Origin: Liquidambar formosana
Lineage: Eukaryota > Streptophyta > Magnoliopsida > Saxifragales > Altingiaceae
DNA length: 64,000 nt
Assembly: GCA_039720395.1 (NCBI GenBank)
Contig: CM077821.1
Span: forward strand, 41,290,792-41,354,791
Direction of reading: 5' to 3'
Below are positions 1-12,281 of the stretch, one piece after another. The notes under the pieces are model-generated. The model ran no database searches and was not told the origin of the DNA. It was given only the letters and a program-made list of their open reading frames with translations. Within the stretch, counting starts at the first letter, position 1. Each line of letters begins with the position of its first letter. A program made the position numbers and the translations under genes.

Positions 1-24
1 TTTTTTTTTTTTTGGTAATAGAGG

Positions 25-129
25 ATGACTTTGATTGAATTGCATGGGAAATGTAAAGAAATTGGGAGTGCTCATAAGTTGTTTGATGGGTTGTCTATGA
101 GAAATGTGGTTTCTTGGATTACTGTGTAA
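25..129 (+). pseudogene. PPR repeat fragment
   Basis: A 34-codon open stretch runs from an ATG to TAA. It contains the pattern HGKCKEIGSAHKLFD followed by RNVVSW, which is characteristic of a PLS-class pentatricopeptide repeat (organellar RNA-binding proteins). Only about one repeat is present and the window edge lies just upstream, so this is either the relic of a PPR gene or the last readable piece of one. The stop follows directly after VVSWITV, where a normal PPR would go on into the next repeat. No second repeat is visible downstream. Confidence 0.6.
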
Positions 130-329
130 AACAAGAAAAGAAAATAGTTATATGTGAAATAGTTCAATGCATTTAATTATTTTCAAAATATTCAAATTTA
201 GTTAATTAATATTTGAAACTAATTGCTTTTAGTCACAAAACTGATTATATCTTTATGGATTAATTTAAAGTTGATTATATTTAGGCAATTGAACCAACTC
301 ATGTAACTTTTTTTCGAAATAGTTACGTT

Positions 330-590
330 TGATCAATGTAACACTATTTTTTTTTATATACATAATTTCCCCTTTATAATGGATCTTAGTTCGAAGGTCT
401 CAAAGAATAGATTTCAAGAATATAAATTTGATCAAAAACCAATTTGTACAATGAGAGTTATAACATTTTAAAGTTAATTTGCTAAAAAAAAAAAAACATT
501 TAAGGGTAATAATGACTTTTATGTATTTAACATTCTTGCAAAACACTTTCATTCAATTTAAAAGTGGACTTATAGTTACATAAGTTTTCT
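330..590. repeat. Diverged direct repeat, left copy
   Basis: This AT-rich stretch matches 2560-2830 in the same orientation, for example ATGGATCTTnnTTCnAAGGTCTC followed by related wording. The two copies lie on either side of the Helitron-like element at 602-2164. No coding content is seen in 130-600. Confidence 0.55.
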
Positions 591-601
591 ACATATACTT
601 A

Positions 602-1954
602 CTAGAAGGAACCCGCGCGATGCGCGGGAATCGCAAACTCTGGGATACGTTTAATATGAGCGTTAGTTGATACCAAGTAAAAGTAATATCCTGTTGACAA
701 AAAAGAAATGACGGCAACTCATGTATTCAAAAATATGAATATCTTAAGAAAATGCTAGTGATCTATAATATAATTTCTTAATCAGCAAAGACCCGTGTGA
801 TGTGTGGAAATCACAAATAAATATCGTCAACTCAAATGCTTAGTGAAAACGTGACAACCTATTTAAACAAAGACAAAAATCCAAAAGAATATAAGTTAAA
901 GGAAAAATATTTAATCATTGACTTACCATTTGTCAAATACACTTTCAAAAACCTATCAAAACACAATAATTGTTTTTATAGTGAACTAAGAGCATCTCAA
1001 AGGACTTCATCAAAAAAAAAAAAAAAAAAGAGCATCTCAGAGGGAATAGGCAAATTTGAGATAGCAAATCCAAGTTTTCTACCTTAAGTGGCAATTTACT
1101 ACCTCCCTAAAGATAAGAGTCAAAGGAAGTTAACAAACCTTAATATTTTATTATTATTTCATATTTTAATATTTTAATCACCATCTGTCATACCTTTTGT
1201 TTTGTCTTTTTGTTTTTTCCTTTTATATCTTTTATGCCTTAAATGAAAAGATGGAAAGGACGATCCCTCACCCATCTGTTAAACACTGATGAGTTTTTTA
1301 TATATTTAAACATTATTTTATATATTTTAATCATCGTCTGTCATCTCTTTTTGTTTTGTCTTTTTGTTTTGTGCTTTTATATCATTTATGCCTCAAATGA
1401 AAAAATGGAAAAGGACGATCCCTCTACCCACTCTGAAATACCCATTTGCATAGACTCCGGCGACGAGTAACAATTTTCAGAAGACAACACCAAAAAAAGA
1501 TTATGCCTTGAGGCATAGACTCCGGCAACTGATGAGCTTTTCTTTCTCTTTCTCTCTCTCTTTCTCGGTCTTCTCTCTACTATTGTAGATCCGGTGTAGG
1601 TGCAGTTTTTTGCTAAGGGGTTAACCGTCGGCGTCAAGCCTCGCCGGAGAGGACGACCAGAATATGCTCTATTATCCCTCTTTTTTTTTCATTCATCTTC
1701 ATTTCCGGCTTCACGATTTCACCATACCCTCCCACTCTAATCTGCTCTCACCTCCCTCCTATTTTAAAATTGATTTTTGATTTGGGTTTTTTTTTTTTTT
1801 TTTTTTTATACTTGACAGTGGTGCGATGGTGACGGTTTTGAAATTTGGGTGTGGAGGGATGGGGCGGTGGATTTTGAAATTTGAATGGGTTTCATATGGG
1901 TATGAGGGGGAGGAGAGGGAGAGCGAGGAGAATGAGGGAAGGAGCGTATGTATC

Positions 1955-1994
<40 letters not shown>

Positions 1995-2164
1995 AGAGGG
2001 GCCGTACGGGAAAAGAAGGAAAAAAAAATTTTCTGCTGCTGACATCATCACGTGGGTCCAAAGTGGATGAGAGGAGGGGATTTTGGAGGGAACGGTTGTG
2101 AGTTTGCCATGTCATTTATTGATGAGCTCAGCAAAAAAACTCCTAATTATAATATAGATATAGA
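602..2164 (-). mobile_element. Helitron-like element, minus strand
   Basis: Read on the minus strand, the right end is a GC-rich hairpin (CCCGCGCATCGCGCGGG) followed after a few bases by CTAG and then T. That is the standard Helitron 3' terminus. Near 2158-2164 the minus strand gives A|TCTATATCTATATT, a plausible 5' TC end. A second, decayed hairpin at about 790-806 suggests nesting. There is no Rep/helicase coding sequence, so it would be non-autonomous. The 3' end is convincing; the 5' end is a guess. Confidence 0.5.
1957..1990. repeat. (GA)n microsatellite
   Basis: An uninterrupted GA dinucleotide run. It produces low-complexity open frames on both strands that are not genes. Confidence 0.95.
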
Positions 2165-2289
2165 TACCTCTAAAAGTTTTCTTCTGGTATATTTAGGAAG
2201 TGTGGGTGTTTCATTGTGTGAGTAATTTGTGGAAGTGTGAGTTTTTCATATCAATTCCTCCTAATTTTCTTTTATTTAGTCATGAATTT

Positions 2290-2570
2290 TGAAACAGTTA
2301 CATGTAATTGTTTAAAAGCATTTACATGTAACTGTTTAAAAATAGCCATATGTAATGGTTTTAGAAAACATTATCTTTTGTCAAATTTACAAAATCTTTT
2401 GCTATTAATACCAAAATTAATTGTTTTATTCAGAATTAACAAATTATTAAATTTAAATTATTAAAAATAATTTAATTTAAATTATTGTTAAATAATTACA
2501 TGTAATTGTTACAATTTTTGTTAAATAGTTACATGTAATCGTTTGTAACAGTTACATGTACTCAATGTAA
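2290..2570. repeat. Cluster of TTACATGTAA palindromes
   Basis: The palindrome TTACATGTAA or a close variant occurs about five times in 280 bp, near 2297, 2322, 2497, 2530 and 2552, usually after AACAG or AATAG. The surrounding sequence is AT-rich with no coding potential. The rest of 2571-3545 holds only the right copy of the direct repeat (2560-2830), a short poly-A and a CA/TA microsatellite near 3371-3400. Confidence 0.6.
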
Positions 2571-3571
2571 CTTTTATTTATTTATTTATTTAATATATAC
2601 ATAATTTCATATTTAACATGGATCTTGTTTCAAAGGTCTCAATAAATCGATTTCAAAAATATAAATTTTATTGAAAACCAATATACAAATTAAAAGTTAT
2701 GCTATTTTAAAGTTTGAAAACGAAAAACAACAACTTTAGGATATAATTGACTTTATGCACCTAAGACTCTCACAAAAACACTACCATTTCATTTAAAAGG
2801 GAACTTATGACTGCATAAAATTTAGTCTTAAAGTTATACCTTTATAAGTTCTAAAAAGTGGACTTCTTACTAATTTTCCAAAAAAAAAAAAATCATTCCT
2901 TGGGAATTGTTCTTGAATCAAGGGGTTTATCCGTATAGGGGTTTATCACATTATCCCATAAACTTCAAAACGTTGTCATGTCCACTTGACTCACATTGGA
3001 TGTTAAATAAAATAAACGGTGTTAACGGAAAAATGAAAAGCCTAATTTGCCCCTTAACCTTCTGCTCGCGTGCACACCCCCCCAACCTCTCTAGCCAATT
3101 AACCTCATTTTTCCTACCAACTCCATTTTTTCCGGAGAATTCATTTTTCATCATCCTACACAACATTTGCTGAATTTTATTACCACTGAAAGGGGGGTTT
3201 TGAACTCGATGCGAAATGTCCAATCTGGCGAGTCATTCAAATTTTTCCATGAAGAAAATTAAACTCTTTACATAAGATGGCAACTAAGAGATGCATGATT
3301 TTCATTACCACTGAGGAAATTCGGCCATCATTAAAATGAAACAAGATTAACAAAAAAATAATTAAATTAAACCACACACACACACACACATATATATATG
3401 CGCTTATCTCATTGCGTCCGATTTCATATTCAGCTAAATTGATAATGACCACACACAAATTTATTTATTTAGTTGCATGAGAACAACATGCATATTATTT
3501 AGATCTATCAGCTTACTTGATACATGAAGGCAAGCAGCCGATGGCTTAAAAGCAAAACTGAAAGCAGCTAG

Positions 3572-6500
3572 TTAATTTAATGGAACAGGCTGGACCAATA
3601 ATGACATAAGATGGTCCTTGGTTGAGCCGTCTGGAACACCATGCCCATCTCCATACTGGTAAAAGCATTGACCCGTCCGGGCAAAATTTGGAATGGAACT
3701 CAAAAAGGGTTCTGAGATTAATGGATAATCTATTAAGATATCTTTGTTCATCGTCTTCCACGTCTCGTGAACCAAAAAAATTATGTGTTGTCGAGCAACT
3801 TCTTCAGAAGCACCAGTTTCGTTCATATAGCATTGGACTGCCTTGAGATTATCTCCTCTGGCCAATTCATCCTTGTAATATTAAGCATGAAAATGTTATT
3901 GATCTCAGTTCAACATTAACTATTTTTTTGTAAGAGAATACCTATTCTTTTTTTAAATGTAAATCTATGTCAACTTTGGAACTAATAAAACAAAAAACAC
4001 ACTATATCAAACACGCCCATGCATGAAGTCTTTTTTTTTTTTTTTTTTGGGGTCAAAAAACGTACCGAAGAAGTTCCCAAATCATTGGCGAGTCGAATAA
4101 GCATGCAGGAGCACCGCATAATACTGGGAAGCTTGTCTATGTAGTCTAATGCCTCCTTTGTTATCTCGTGGGTAGTAAGGGCGTAGCTAGTGAATAGCAT
4201 GAGAGCTGCTCCTATGGAAACCACTGCATTGTCAAGATACTCCTCCAACGTAGGCTTGTACCCCGCATGATACCACCTTGCTTCCTTGAGGTATGCCTTA
4301 CACAGATCTGCCCACTATAAAAAATAATAATAATAATCATAATATGTTTATTTGCAAAAGGAAATAGCAGTAACATTTTAGTAGATATTGCAGTATGGGT
4401 CTCAAATATATTCTTAGAGCTTTCATTCTCAAATAAATCATAAAATGCTTTAGGTTTATAACAATATTAAATGCATGTGTACCATATCTTTTGAAGTATT
4501 TTACTCTTATACCATTATTGATTATTGATTGATTAACTCATCTAAAAGCCTAAGCTAGAGATAAAAGAGGAGAACAATATACATCAAGGGAAATGCTAGT
4601 GTCAGCCGTGGAGATCGGGTCTTCGCGCATTGATTGGTGCGTGAGTGACATGCAACGTGGTCCCACGTCGCATGTCACTCACGCACCAATCAGCTGTGTG
4701 AAGATCTGATCTCCGCGGCTAACGCCAGCACTCTCCTATACATCAAAGGGTTATAACAACCTTGCATGTGCGTGCTAGCTAGTTGTCTCTTGCACGGGAA
4801 CAACCTTCAGTGAGAGAATTGAATAAAGGGACATCACCAAGAAAATAATACGCTTGCATGGATTTGAACACGTGCAAAACAATGTGCTTTGATATCATTT
4901 TAACTAACCAACAAGTTTAAAAATCAACAAATTTTAAAAACTAGTTAAGTTTATAGAAATTATTGAAGGGAGAGCATAATGTACTTTGAAGGACTTCAAC
5001 TTTTAGCATGAGACTAGACATTATAGCGTTTTCTAACTAATTTGGATCATTGACATATACGTAATATATTATTTAGGGAATTATTATTATTATTATTTAT
5101 TACTCCTCCTTTTTTTTTTCTTTTTTTTTTTGAGGAAATCTTGTTCATTATTTGGTGAGATTTGATTGGTAGATATATATAGTTGGTGTCTATGTTGATT
5201 GCCTTTTGAAAAAAGTAAAAAATAATATGATAAACCTACCTGGCCATCCAACTCAACCAAGTCATTGTACGTACAACATAACCAAGGGCTGCTTGTACCA
5301 TTACCTCATCATTTACACGCAACAACTTCACGATTGTAAGGAAAGTACAAGAATCCAGCACACCAGTACAGGATGCCCATAAAAAAATGCTTGTAACAAA
5401 CAGAAGAAAGGAAAAAAGTTCCTTATTCCCTTCTAGAATTAATGTTAGTTAGTCCCGTACTTTGCAAGCCTTACATTTTCCTCTATGATGAGAGGGTAAT
5501 GGAATAAAGTTATAGGATCCACTAATATGATTAGATCCTAAAAATTAAAATAATTCTGATTATCTCATAACAGGGTAAAGTATAGGATAAAATATGGAGC
5601 TAATTAGCATTTTTCTTCTCAAAAAAAAGAAAAAAAATTCTTTAGGACCTTTTCTATAAATAAATAATAATAATAAAAAAAAGAAGCTCCTTATTCTCAT
5701 TGTTTACTATTCTATCTTACTTTTTTCATTTATTTTTTTCCTGACATTTGAATTAGTCCTCCAAAGGTACCATAAATTTTTTTTTTAAAAAAAAAAAAAG
5801 GGTAAAAGGATAACATGCAGTTGTACGTACTGCTTTGCTGAGGTAAGGAATGATGTTGAAGCCTCGCTCTTTCAAGGTCCAATAGCCAATTTCATTGCTA
5901 GTATTATATATAGCAAGGAGACATGTCTTTATCAAATGTGGAAGTTGATCGATTCCATTGATATCCCATCTGCAAAAACTCCATTAGGAAAAATTATTAG
6001 CAAAACTATTTCTTATCGAATATATATTTCCATGGTACTGTCGATCTGCATGTGAATTTAATTTGTAATAGATATCCATACAAACCTGTCGATGAAATCT
6101 GTAAGGAGCTCTACTTCTTCCAAGGAGCCATAGACATCATAAATATCATCTATTGTTGTTATCAAGCAAATAGTTTTTGTAGCCATTTCTCTGCAGGGTC
6201 CAAATTGTGGCTCAAAAACCATCCCTGAGCACCAAAAGTAGTGTTCCACCAGCCTGTCTCTGGCAAAGGTCATCTTGTCTAAGCCCAAGTCCACCCACCA
6301 CCTTAATAGTTACAAAGCAAGTATTAGATCTGTAGAGCGCATCTATAACTTGAACATGAATAGGTTTGCAGAAGTAGGTTTAGTGATCTCTAGTGTGTAT
6401 TTAAAAGGAGTAATTCAATATAGACCAACTTTTCACACCAACTCTTTGCATAAACTCGATCACATAGCAGATTTTGTTGATCAAGCAAGCTTTTTATTAA

Positions 6501-9380
6501 TTGACTGACATGGTAGAATTATATCATCTGTCCACGTGAGTCGGAGTAAAGAATGGTGCAAGCAGGGATGGAATTAGCACAAGACCAAGGGGGCCATGGC
6601 CCATTGCACCCCCCCCCCCCCCCCCAAGTTTTTAATTTTTAAAAATACACACACACACACAGAGACATAGAGCTATGTAAGTAGGTAATTGAGTCCAAAA
6701 ATTACACTTGGCCCCTCTTCCAAAACCAAATCCTTTACTATGCCAAACAAATTAACTAAACCATGATGAAATGTATTAAGAAATAATTATTTATGTATTT
6801 TCTTTTATTTATATTTTGCAAAAACAGAATAGATGCTAATTTTTATTATTGAATTTTCTCATTCTTGAATGGTGAATTTTTTTTTTTGGTTATGCTTTGG
6901 CCCCTTCAAGATGAAATCTTGGTTCCATCCCTGGGTGCAAGTAACATTTCTCATTTAAATATATTAAAATTCATTGAATTAACGCTATATATATGTACCA
7001 ATTCATTACACTAACTCACGTTACTGATGATATAATTCATTAAAAAATTAACAAATCATTTGACACAATCCCATGTGCCACTTGAGTTAAGTGGTGCAAA
7101 ATGTTGGTGCAAAGAGTCCGTGCAAATAGCATTTTCCAAAAGTCATTGTTGATGAGGCATGGCTGCATGTGGCCCAAAGGGCATAGCTAAGGACCAATCA
7201 TGCATCATGGTGGGCGATTTGCCTTCAACAAAATAAATGAATGCACCATGTTAGATTAGCATCGTTGGAGTACTTCTATTGCTTTTGGAGAGCTAAAGTC
7301 TATGCACTTGGGTTCACAAAATCAAGAAAAGAAGTCCCAAACAATGCAACCGTTCCAAGCTTTTCCAGGAACTTTGCATATTCAAAACAATGTATTTTAG
7401 TGCTCACCTTGCTAATTTGCTAACCTCACTCCTATGAATTGATTGCACTATGTTGTAGTCCAACTTGGCCAGTTCAAGCAAAGTAGGGTTCATGTCTGGT
7501 TCTTGCTTATATGTATCGATGAACCATCTAGCCTCCACCCTAGTCAGTCTCCAATGCACGGGCATATCCAGAGAATGGCTCACTTTTCTGGACAAACTTG
7601 CTGATATGTTTCCTTTCAGATCCTTCAAATGTGTAGTTGTGAAGGCCTTGGCCTCATCCATGGTGGTTTCACCCTCCAACCCAAAGAAGGAAGCTTCATA
7701 CAAACTCAGCAGCCCCTTCACATCCTCACAGAGCAGTGTCTTGAATTTACCCGCCTCGTTCTTGAACCGTTCAAACACATCTGTCTCCCACAAAATTATG
7801 TAAATATGCTAGCAAATATATATATGATAATTAGGTGAGTACGTGCTGATATAACTTACATCAATACCCGCATTAGTGATTGTATCTCGTGTATTAGTGA
7901 GTTATGGGGTACATTAATTGAGTCAATAGCACGAGGTACAACCTCCAATGCACGATGCTTATATGACTTATATCAACACGTGCTAACCAATCACGTACAG
8001 ACTGTGCTAATATAATTAAGTTATAACAACATCCACATTGGGAGTTGTACAACTTATATAAGTACATCCATACCTAACTAGTGATTACAAGCAAGAAGAA
8101 ATAAAAAAAATGATCAAACGATTAAGATATGCTTTTATTTGTAAGCAACTTGTAGCATTTTTCTTTTCTTTTTCTTCATACTTTTCAACATCCAATCATA
8201 GCCTTAAACAATGCCCCCATCAAGAGAAAAGCTGAAGGTATATATCTTATCTAGATACTTATTTACTTCATTTTTCCCCCCTTTGAGAAACTCGAACAAT
8301 CAAGATGTGGCATGGCATGTACGTACCTTGGGGTACATTGAACCCATGTTGCCTAAGGAGTCTAAATCGTAGGGCCGTGGCATGTAAATCATGATGTAGC
8401 CATGCATCATTACTACTCTTGTAAACATTTTCCAGTGCATTCTTGATCTCCATCTCAAAATGGTATCTAAGACCTAGCCTCTGGATGGCATCAATCAACT
8501 CTAGCCTTGCGAATGGGTCCATCACTCCATTAATCAGATGCTTCACATCTTCCTTCAACTTTTCAGCCTGCCTCATATATTTCTCTTTCTGCATAATCAT
8601 TTGTTACGAGTAAATACTAAATTGTCAAGCAATACGTTGATATGAGTTTTGCAGAAGATATATAAGTTAAACGACAAGACGATGAAAATTGTGTCAAACT
8701 CTGTGAATAAAATTATATCCCCATATCCTAACATATTATAAATAAATGCAATACTTACATATTAAGACTTTGTGCTAAAGAAAATTAAAGAATTTTGTTT
8801 ATAGTTTTTTTAAATTGGCCATCCCAACCTTTAATTTGTGGACAAGATCAGGATGGGTAAGATGGGGACGGGAAAAATCACAAGGACGCACATCGGCATG
8901 ACTGAATAGATGTGAGATAAGGTCTCACATTGGATTGAGGCAATATTAGGAATATTATAAAAATAGGGTTTAAAAGTTGGCTAAGGTTTTAGAATATTGT
9001 GTGCCCTGACACTTTTATGTGTCACTAATATTCAATCATGCTGAGGTTTGGTTATGTTCCACGTATTAAATTTTCCCCTTTCCCACCTTACATCAAGCCA
9101 AAAAACAAAAAAGAAAAAAAGAAAAAAGAAAAAAAATGCAATGTTGTTAAATAGCTCTTACAGTGTAATCACTAGCAAGTGACTGCACAAAATCATAATC
9201 CCAGACTGTTGGCAGGTACTTCGCCGATCGTCTAGTGAGTGTTGGACCATCGGTCACCACTGTATCCGCAACACATCGAACGGGTTTACAGATTGTAGCG
9301 GTAGGATGAGTTTTTGGTGAAGACACAGAGGGAATGCGGAATGGAAAGACAAGGATAATTGGTGAGAAGAGAAGTGCCAT
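3572..9380 (-). CDS. Terpene synthase (TPS-b type, probably plastid monoterpene synthase)
   Basis: Seven exons on the minus strand: 9380-9162, 8588-8327, 7780-7408, 6301-6086, 5969-5831, 4314-4066, 3871-3572. All introns are GT-AG and in phase, summing to 1758 nt (585 aa). That matches the class III plant terpene synthase layout and usual length. Visible motifs: a serine/proline-rich leader of about 45 residues (probable plastid transit peptide); RR(X8)W at residues 50-60; RDR at 299-301; DDIYD at 336-340, the Mg-binding aspartate-rich motif; and N480-D-L-G-T484-S-S-D-E488, the NSE/DTE metal site. RR(X8)W with a transit peptide points to cyclic monoterpene synthesis from geranyl diphosphate, but the product cannot be read from sequence. 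Start 9380 is preferred over the in-frame ATG at 9416 because a TATA box sits at 9428-9434, which would put transcription start below 9416. No break was found. Confidence 0.93.
4588..4736. mobile_element. MULE-type hairpin MITE in TPS intron
   Basis: A 149-bp near-perfect hairpin lies in the intron between exons 5 and 6 of the terpene synthase. The ends are GGGAAATGCTAGTGTCAGCC and, inverted, GGAGAGTGCTGGCGTTAGCC. It is flanked by a perfect 10-bp duplication TATACATCAA (4578-4587 and 4737-4746). The duplication length and G-starting ends fit a Mutator-like MITE. The central arms around GATTGGTGCGTGAGTGACATG pair almost completely. Confidence 0.8.
6563..6933. mobile_element. hAT-type MITE in TPS intron
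   Basis: A 371-bp element lies in the intron between exons 3 and 4 of the terpene synthase. Ends are CAGGGATGGAA and, inverted, CAGGGATGGAA. It is flanked by a perfect 8-bp duplication GGTGCAAG (6555-6562 and 6934-6941). It contains a long C run near 6608. Ac-like ends plus an 8-bp target duplication identify a non-autonomous hAT element. Confidence 0.88.
7825..8075. repeat. Dispersed repeat also at 43.6 and 48.3 kb
   Basis: An intronic stretch with the wording GTGCTGATATAACTTACATC followed by GTATTAGTGAGTTA. Related copies are at about 43566-44616 (interrupted by a hAT element) and 48296-48470. No ends or duplication were recognised here. Confidence 0.5.
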
Positions 9381-9427
9381 TTTTCTCTTTTTCTTACAAG
9401 CTCTACCACTATGCATGGATTATTGGA

Positions 9428-9434
9428 TTATATA
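9428..9434 (-). promoter_or_regulatory. TATA box of the terpene synthase
   Basis: TATATAA on the minus strand, 48 bp upstream of the chosen start codon. It would place the transcription start near 9400, leaving a short leader. Confidence 0.55.
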
Positions 9435-9789
9435 GATTTTGGAATTGGACCACTTTGGCCGACATATGTTTCATGAGGACAATTCCAAAGTTCAACCACA
9501 GACATTGAACCCAAATTTCAAACTCCACCAATAATTGAAGAATCTCGTGAACTAATTAGAATTTATATTATATTAAGAGCTAATTTATATTAGTTATATT
9601 GATATATTAAACGTAAAAATGCTTCATTTAGAATTTTCGCCTTAATCTTCCCCTAGTATCAAACTGGTCTGTATAAGGACTACTTCAATTACTAAGTGCC
9701 CTGTCATAGGTTTTGCAAAATGATAAGAGCATTGGTACGTCGTGGCATGTGATCTGTCTATTGCACATGTTTCCTTTTAATATTTCTTT

Positions 9790-10210
9790 GGGACAAGCTA
9801 TTGCCACAACAAAATTTTCTAAGCACCCTCTACTTGTTTTAAACTTTCAAGGTTTTATGGAGAATACGAAAACTAACTGCGTACTCCATTAGAAAACAAC
9901 ATTTTGAACAATTTTATAGAAGAAAGTTTTCTCAAAATCTATCTTTTTAGTGGACTTTTTGGAAATTATAATTTTTTTTTTCATTTTTATATAATTTTTC
10001 ATAAAAAAATATTTAAAGAAGTCTATTTAAATGACAGATTTTGAGAAAAATTTATTCCACGAAGTTGTTTAAAATAATGTTTTCTAGTAGATAGTATAGT
10101 CGATTAGTTAATTTTCATGATAACCTTTTAAATTTTTTTTTATAAAACCTTAAAATGTTTAAAATAAGTGGGAGGTGCTTAGGAAATTTTCTGATAGCAA
10201 TAGCCACCCC
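9790..10210. mobile_element. MULE-type MITE, copy 1
   Basis: A 421-bp element with long terminal inverted similarity: GGGACAAGCTATTGCC at one end and GGGGTGGCTATTGC inverted at the other, both leading into AAAATTTTC..TAAGCACC. It is flanked by a perfect 9-bp duplication TATTTCTTT (9781-9789 and 10211-10219). The internal sequence resembles the element at 16031-16427. The flanking stretches 9435-9780 and 10220-10477 show no gene. Confidence 0.8.
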
Positions 10211-10477
10211 TATTTCTTTTCACGAGTCACTTTGTAGTGCTAGCCTTTCAAGTTCTACGGCTTGATTGGGAATTTTAAACATTGAATCATGATCAGTCCA
10301 TTTTATTAATGCTTTTTAGATTTTAAATAATTAACTTACAATTTGTTGAGAAAAACTATGCTTATAAAATTATACCTTGTTTTTGGCACAAGGCTAATAG
10401 ACTAATATAAAAATTAGACTTACAAAACGGTGGTGAAATCAAAACCTATCATACTCATCTTCTTTTTTTCTTTTTTT

Positions 10478-10650
10478 TTTTTTTTTTTGCCAAATAAGTA
10501 GTATTTCAGGTCATCGGTCCAGACTAATCCCCTAGTGATGCACAAACCACTCATAAGTTTGTGCATCCAATGGTATGGAAGCGAAGATTCGAATTCGGAA
10601 CTTACAATTCTTGAGAACGATCTTTTGTTACTGCGCTACCCTCGTAGTTT
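10478..10650 (-). mobile_element. tRNA-derived SINE, copy 1
   Basis: On the minus strand it starts near GGTAGCGCAGTAAC (A-box-like), has AATTCGAATCTT (B-box-like), and ends in a poly-A tail (the T run up to 10498). The same layout recurs at 12671-12875 and 40693-40855. Confidence 0.55.
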
Positions 10651-11200
10651 ATCAAACTCATCTTCAACTTGTCAAATTTTTAAATTTCCCTAATAGCCCG
10701 TAACAATAATAGTTATTATGATTATCATGTGGCTAGCTGATCTGTACAATTGTTCTTTATTACTTACGGGTGCTTACAACTTACTAACCCCCCTGGAAAT
10801 GAGAAATTCAATTGTGAAGTTTTGCTCAAAATTAGTCCAAAAGCATTCTGTCGGTCGACCTTTTAAAGTTTTGGGGAGATCCTATTCACCTATAATTTAA
10901 TGGCCTACACTCACATAATCACATTGGATGGGATCCATGTGGACACAAATTGGTCCATGTGAACTTATGGCCCATATGAGTATATGAGATTCAATCAAAG
11001 TGGGTACTAGTGATAAGTCGAGCCTTAATAAGCGTCTCAGGAAACGTAGATGGGGTATTCGAAACTCCACGAAAGCGTTGATCCCTCTTGGGCCTACCCT
11101 AAGACCCAAAGGGCTTGGTAATACCAAGCATAAGTGGGATAGAGGGATTGCACATGCCCAAGGGATTAGTTAGGGCCAAAGCCTAGGATAGCCCTGTTGA

Positions 11201-11235
<35 letters not shown>
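10651..11235. other. No gene; poly-A-tailed segment
   Basis: No coding frame is credible. The segment ends in a run of about 35 A at 11201-11235, preceded by AGCCCTGTTGAC, so the right part may be a retroposed sequence. No target duplication was recognised. Confidence 0.35.
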
Positions 11236-11237
<2 letters not shown>

Positions 11238-11478
11238 AAGAAAGAAAGATCTTCAGTAATTTCCTAGTGTTTTTTCTGTAAAGCTGGTCGATGGACTGTG
11301 CAAGGTTTCCTGTGGGTCGAAGGTGGATGACACCCTTTTTGTAGTGAACGTTGTCTCATATTGACTATGCTAACATTTGTATTCAATTATGGTATACCAC
11401 CCCAACCACTAAAATATATTCCCTCCCAAGCCACTAATATATACTCCATCCGTGCCACAGAGATATGCCATTTTTGTG

Positions 11479-11740
11479 CTTCCTCTGTTTCATAATAAGT
11501 GTCCCATTTGAAAAAACATGTTTTTTTTAATGAAATCCTTTTAAATGCTTTTATATCAATGCATATATTTTGAAATTCTAATTTTGCCTTTAAGTTTGTA
11601 AAACATTAGAAAAAGAAAGAAAACCTTTTTATGAGTATTTTAGGAAATGAGTAAAAAAGGTCCATTGACTTTTGAAATGGGACACTTATTTTGAAACATC
11701 CCAAAAAGAAAGTAGGACACTTATTAAGAAACAGAGGGAG
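11479..11740. mobile_element. Stowaway-like MITE, copy 1
   Basis: About 260 bp with ends CTTCCTCTGTTTCATAATAA and, inverted, CTCCCTCTGTTTCTTAATAA. TA follows the right end at 11741; the left TA is lost. Ends of the CTCCCTCCGT type are typical of Tc1/mariner (Stowaway) MITEs. Confidence 0.65.
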
Positions 11741-12021
11741 TAACTTTTTTTGTCCTAATATGTTTGTCCATTTTAAAAATTCAAATCATAATTTTTTTGA
11801 ACTTCTTATTGTACCCCTTATTATTTCAATAATTGTCTTCAACACAAAATCCAATAAAAAGTTGGAAAGGGGTATTTTTGAAAAAATAAAGTTTTAATAA
11901 ATGAGAAGTCAATGCAATGATGGCTTTTCTGCGCGTTTTGTCAAACATAGTTTGTCTTTGTAGGTCAGAGAAAGTATCACACATCAATTATCACATTGCA
12001 TATCTGGTAGTTGAAAAAATA

Positions 12022-12281
12022 TCCCTCCGTTTCAAAATAAGTGTCCTACTTTCCTTTTTGGGAAGTTTCAAAATAAATGTCCCATTTCAAAAGTCAATGG
12101 ACTTTTTTTACTCATTTTCTAAAATACCCTTAAAAAGGTTTTCTTTCTTTTTCTAATGTTTTACAAACTTGAGGGCAGAATTGGAATTTCAAAATATATG
12201 CATTGATGTGAAAGCATTTAAAAAGGTTTCATTAAAAAGTGTATTTTTTCAAAAGGGATACTTATTAGGAAACGGAATGAG
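12022..12281. mobile_element. Stowaway-like MITE, copy 2
   Basis: A 260-bp relative of the element at 11479-11740, flanked by TA at 12020-12021 and 12282-12283. Ends are TCCCTCCGTTTCAAAATAAG and, inverted, CTCATTCCGTTTCCTAATAA. It lies in the opposite orientation to copy 1. Confidence 0.7.

Noticed and set aside
1759..2115. Open frames on both strands around the GA repeat
   Set aside because: They are translations of (GA)n and T-rich low-complexity DNA, with no family features and overlapping frames on both strands.
9381..9416. Upstream start codon for the terpene synthase at 9416
   Set aside because: It adds a lysine/arginine-rich leader atypical of a transit peptide start and would lie upstream of the transcription start expected from the TATA box at 9428-9434.
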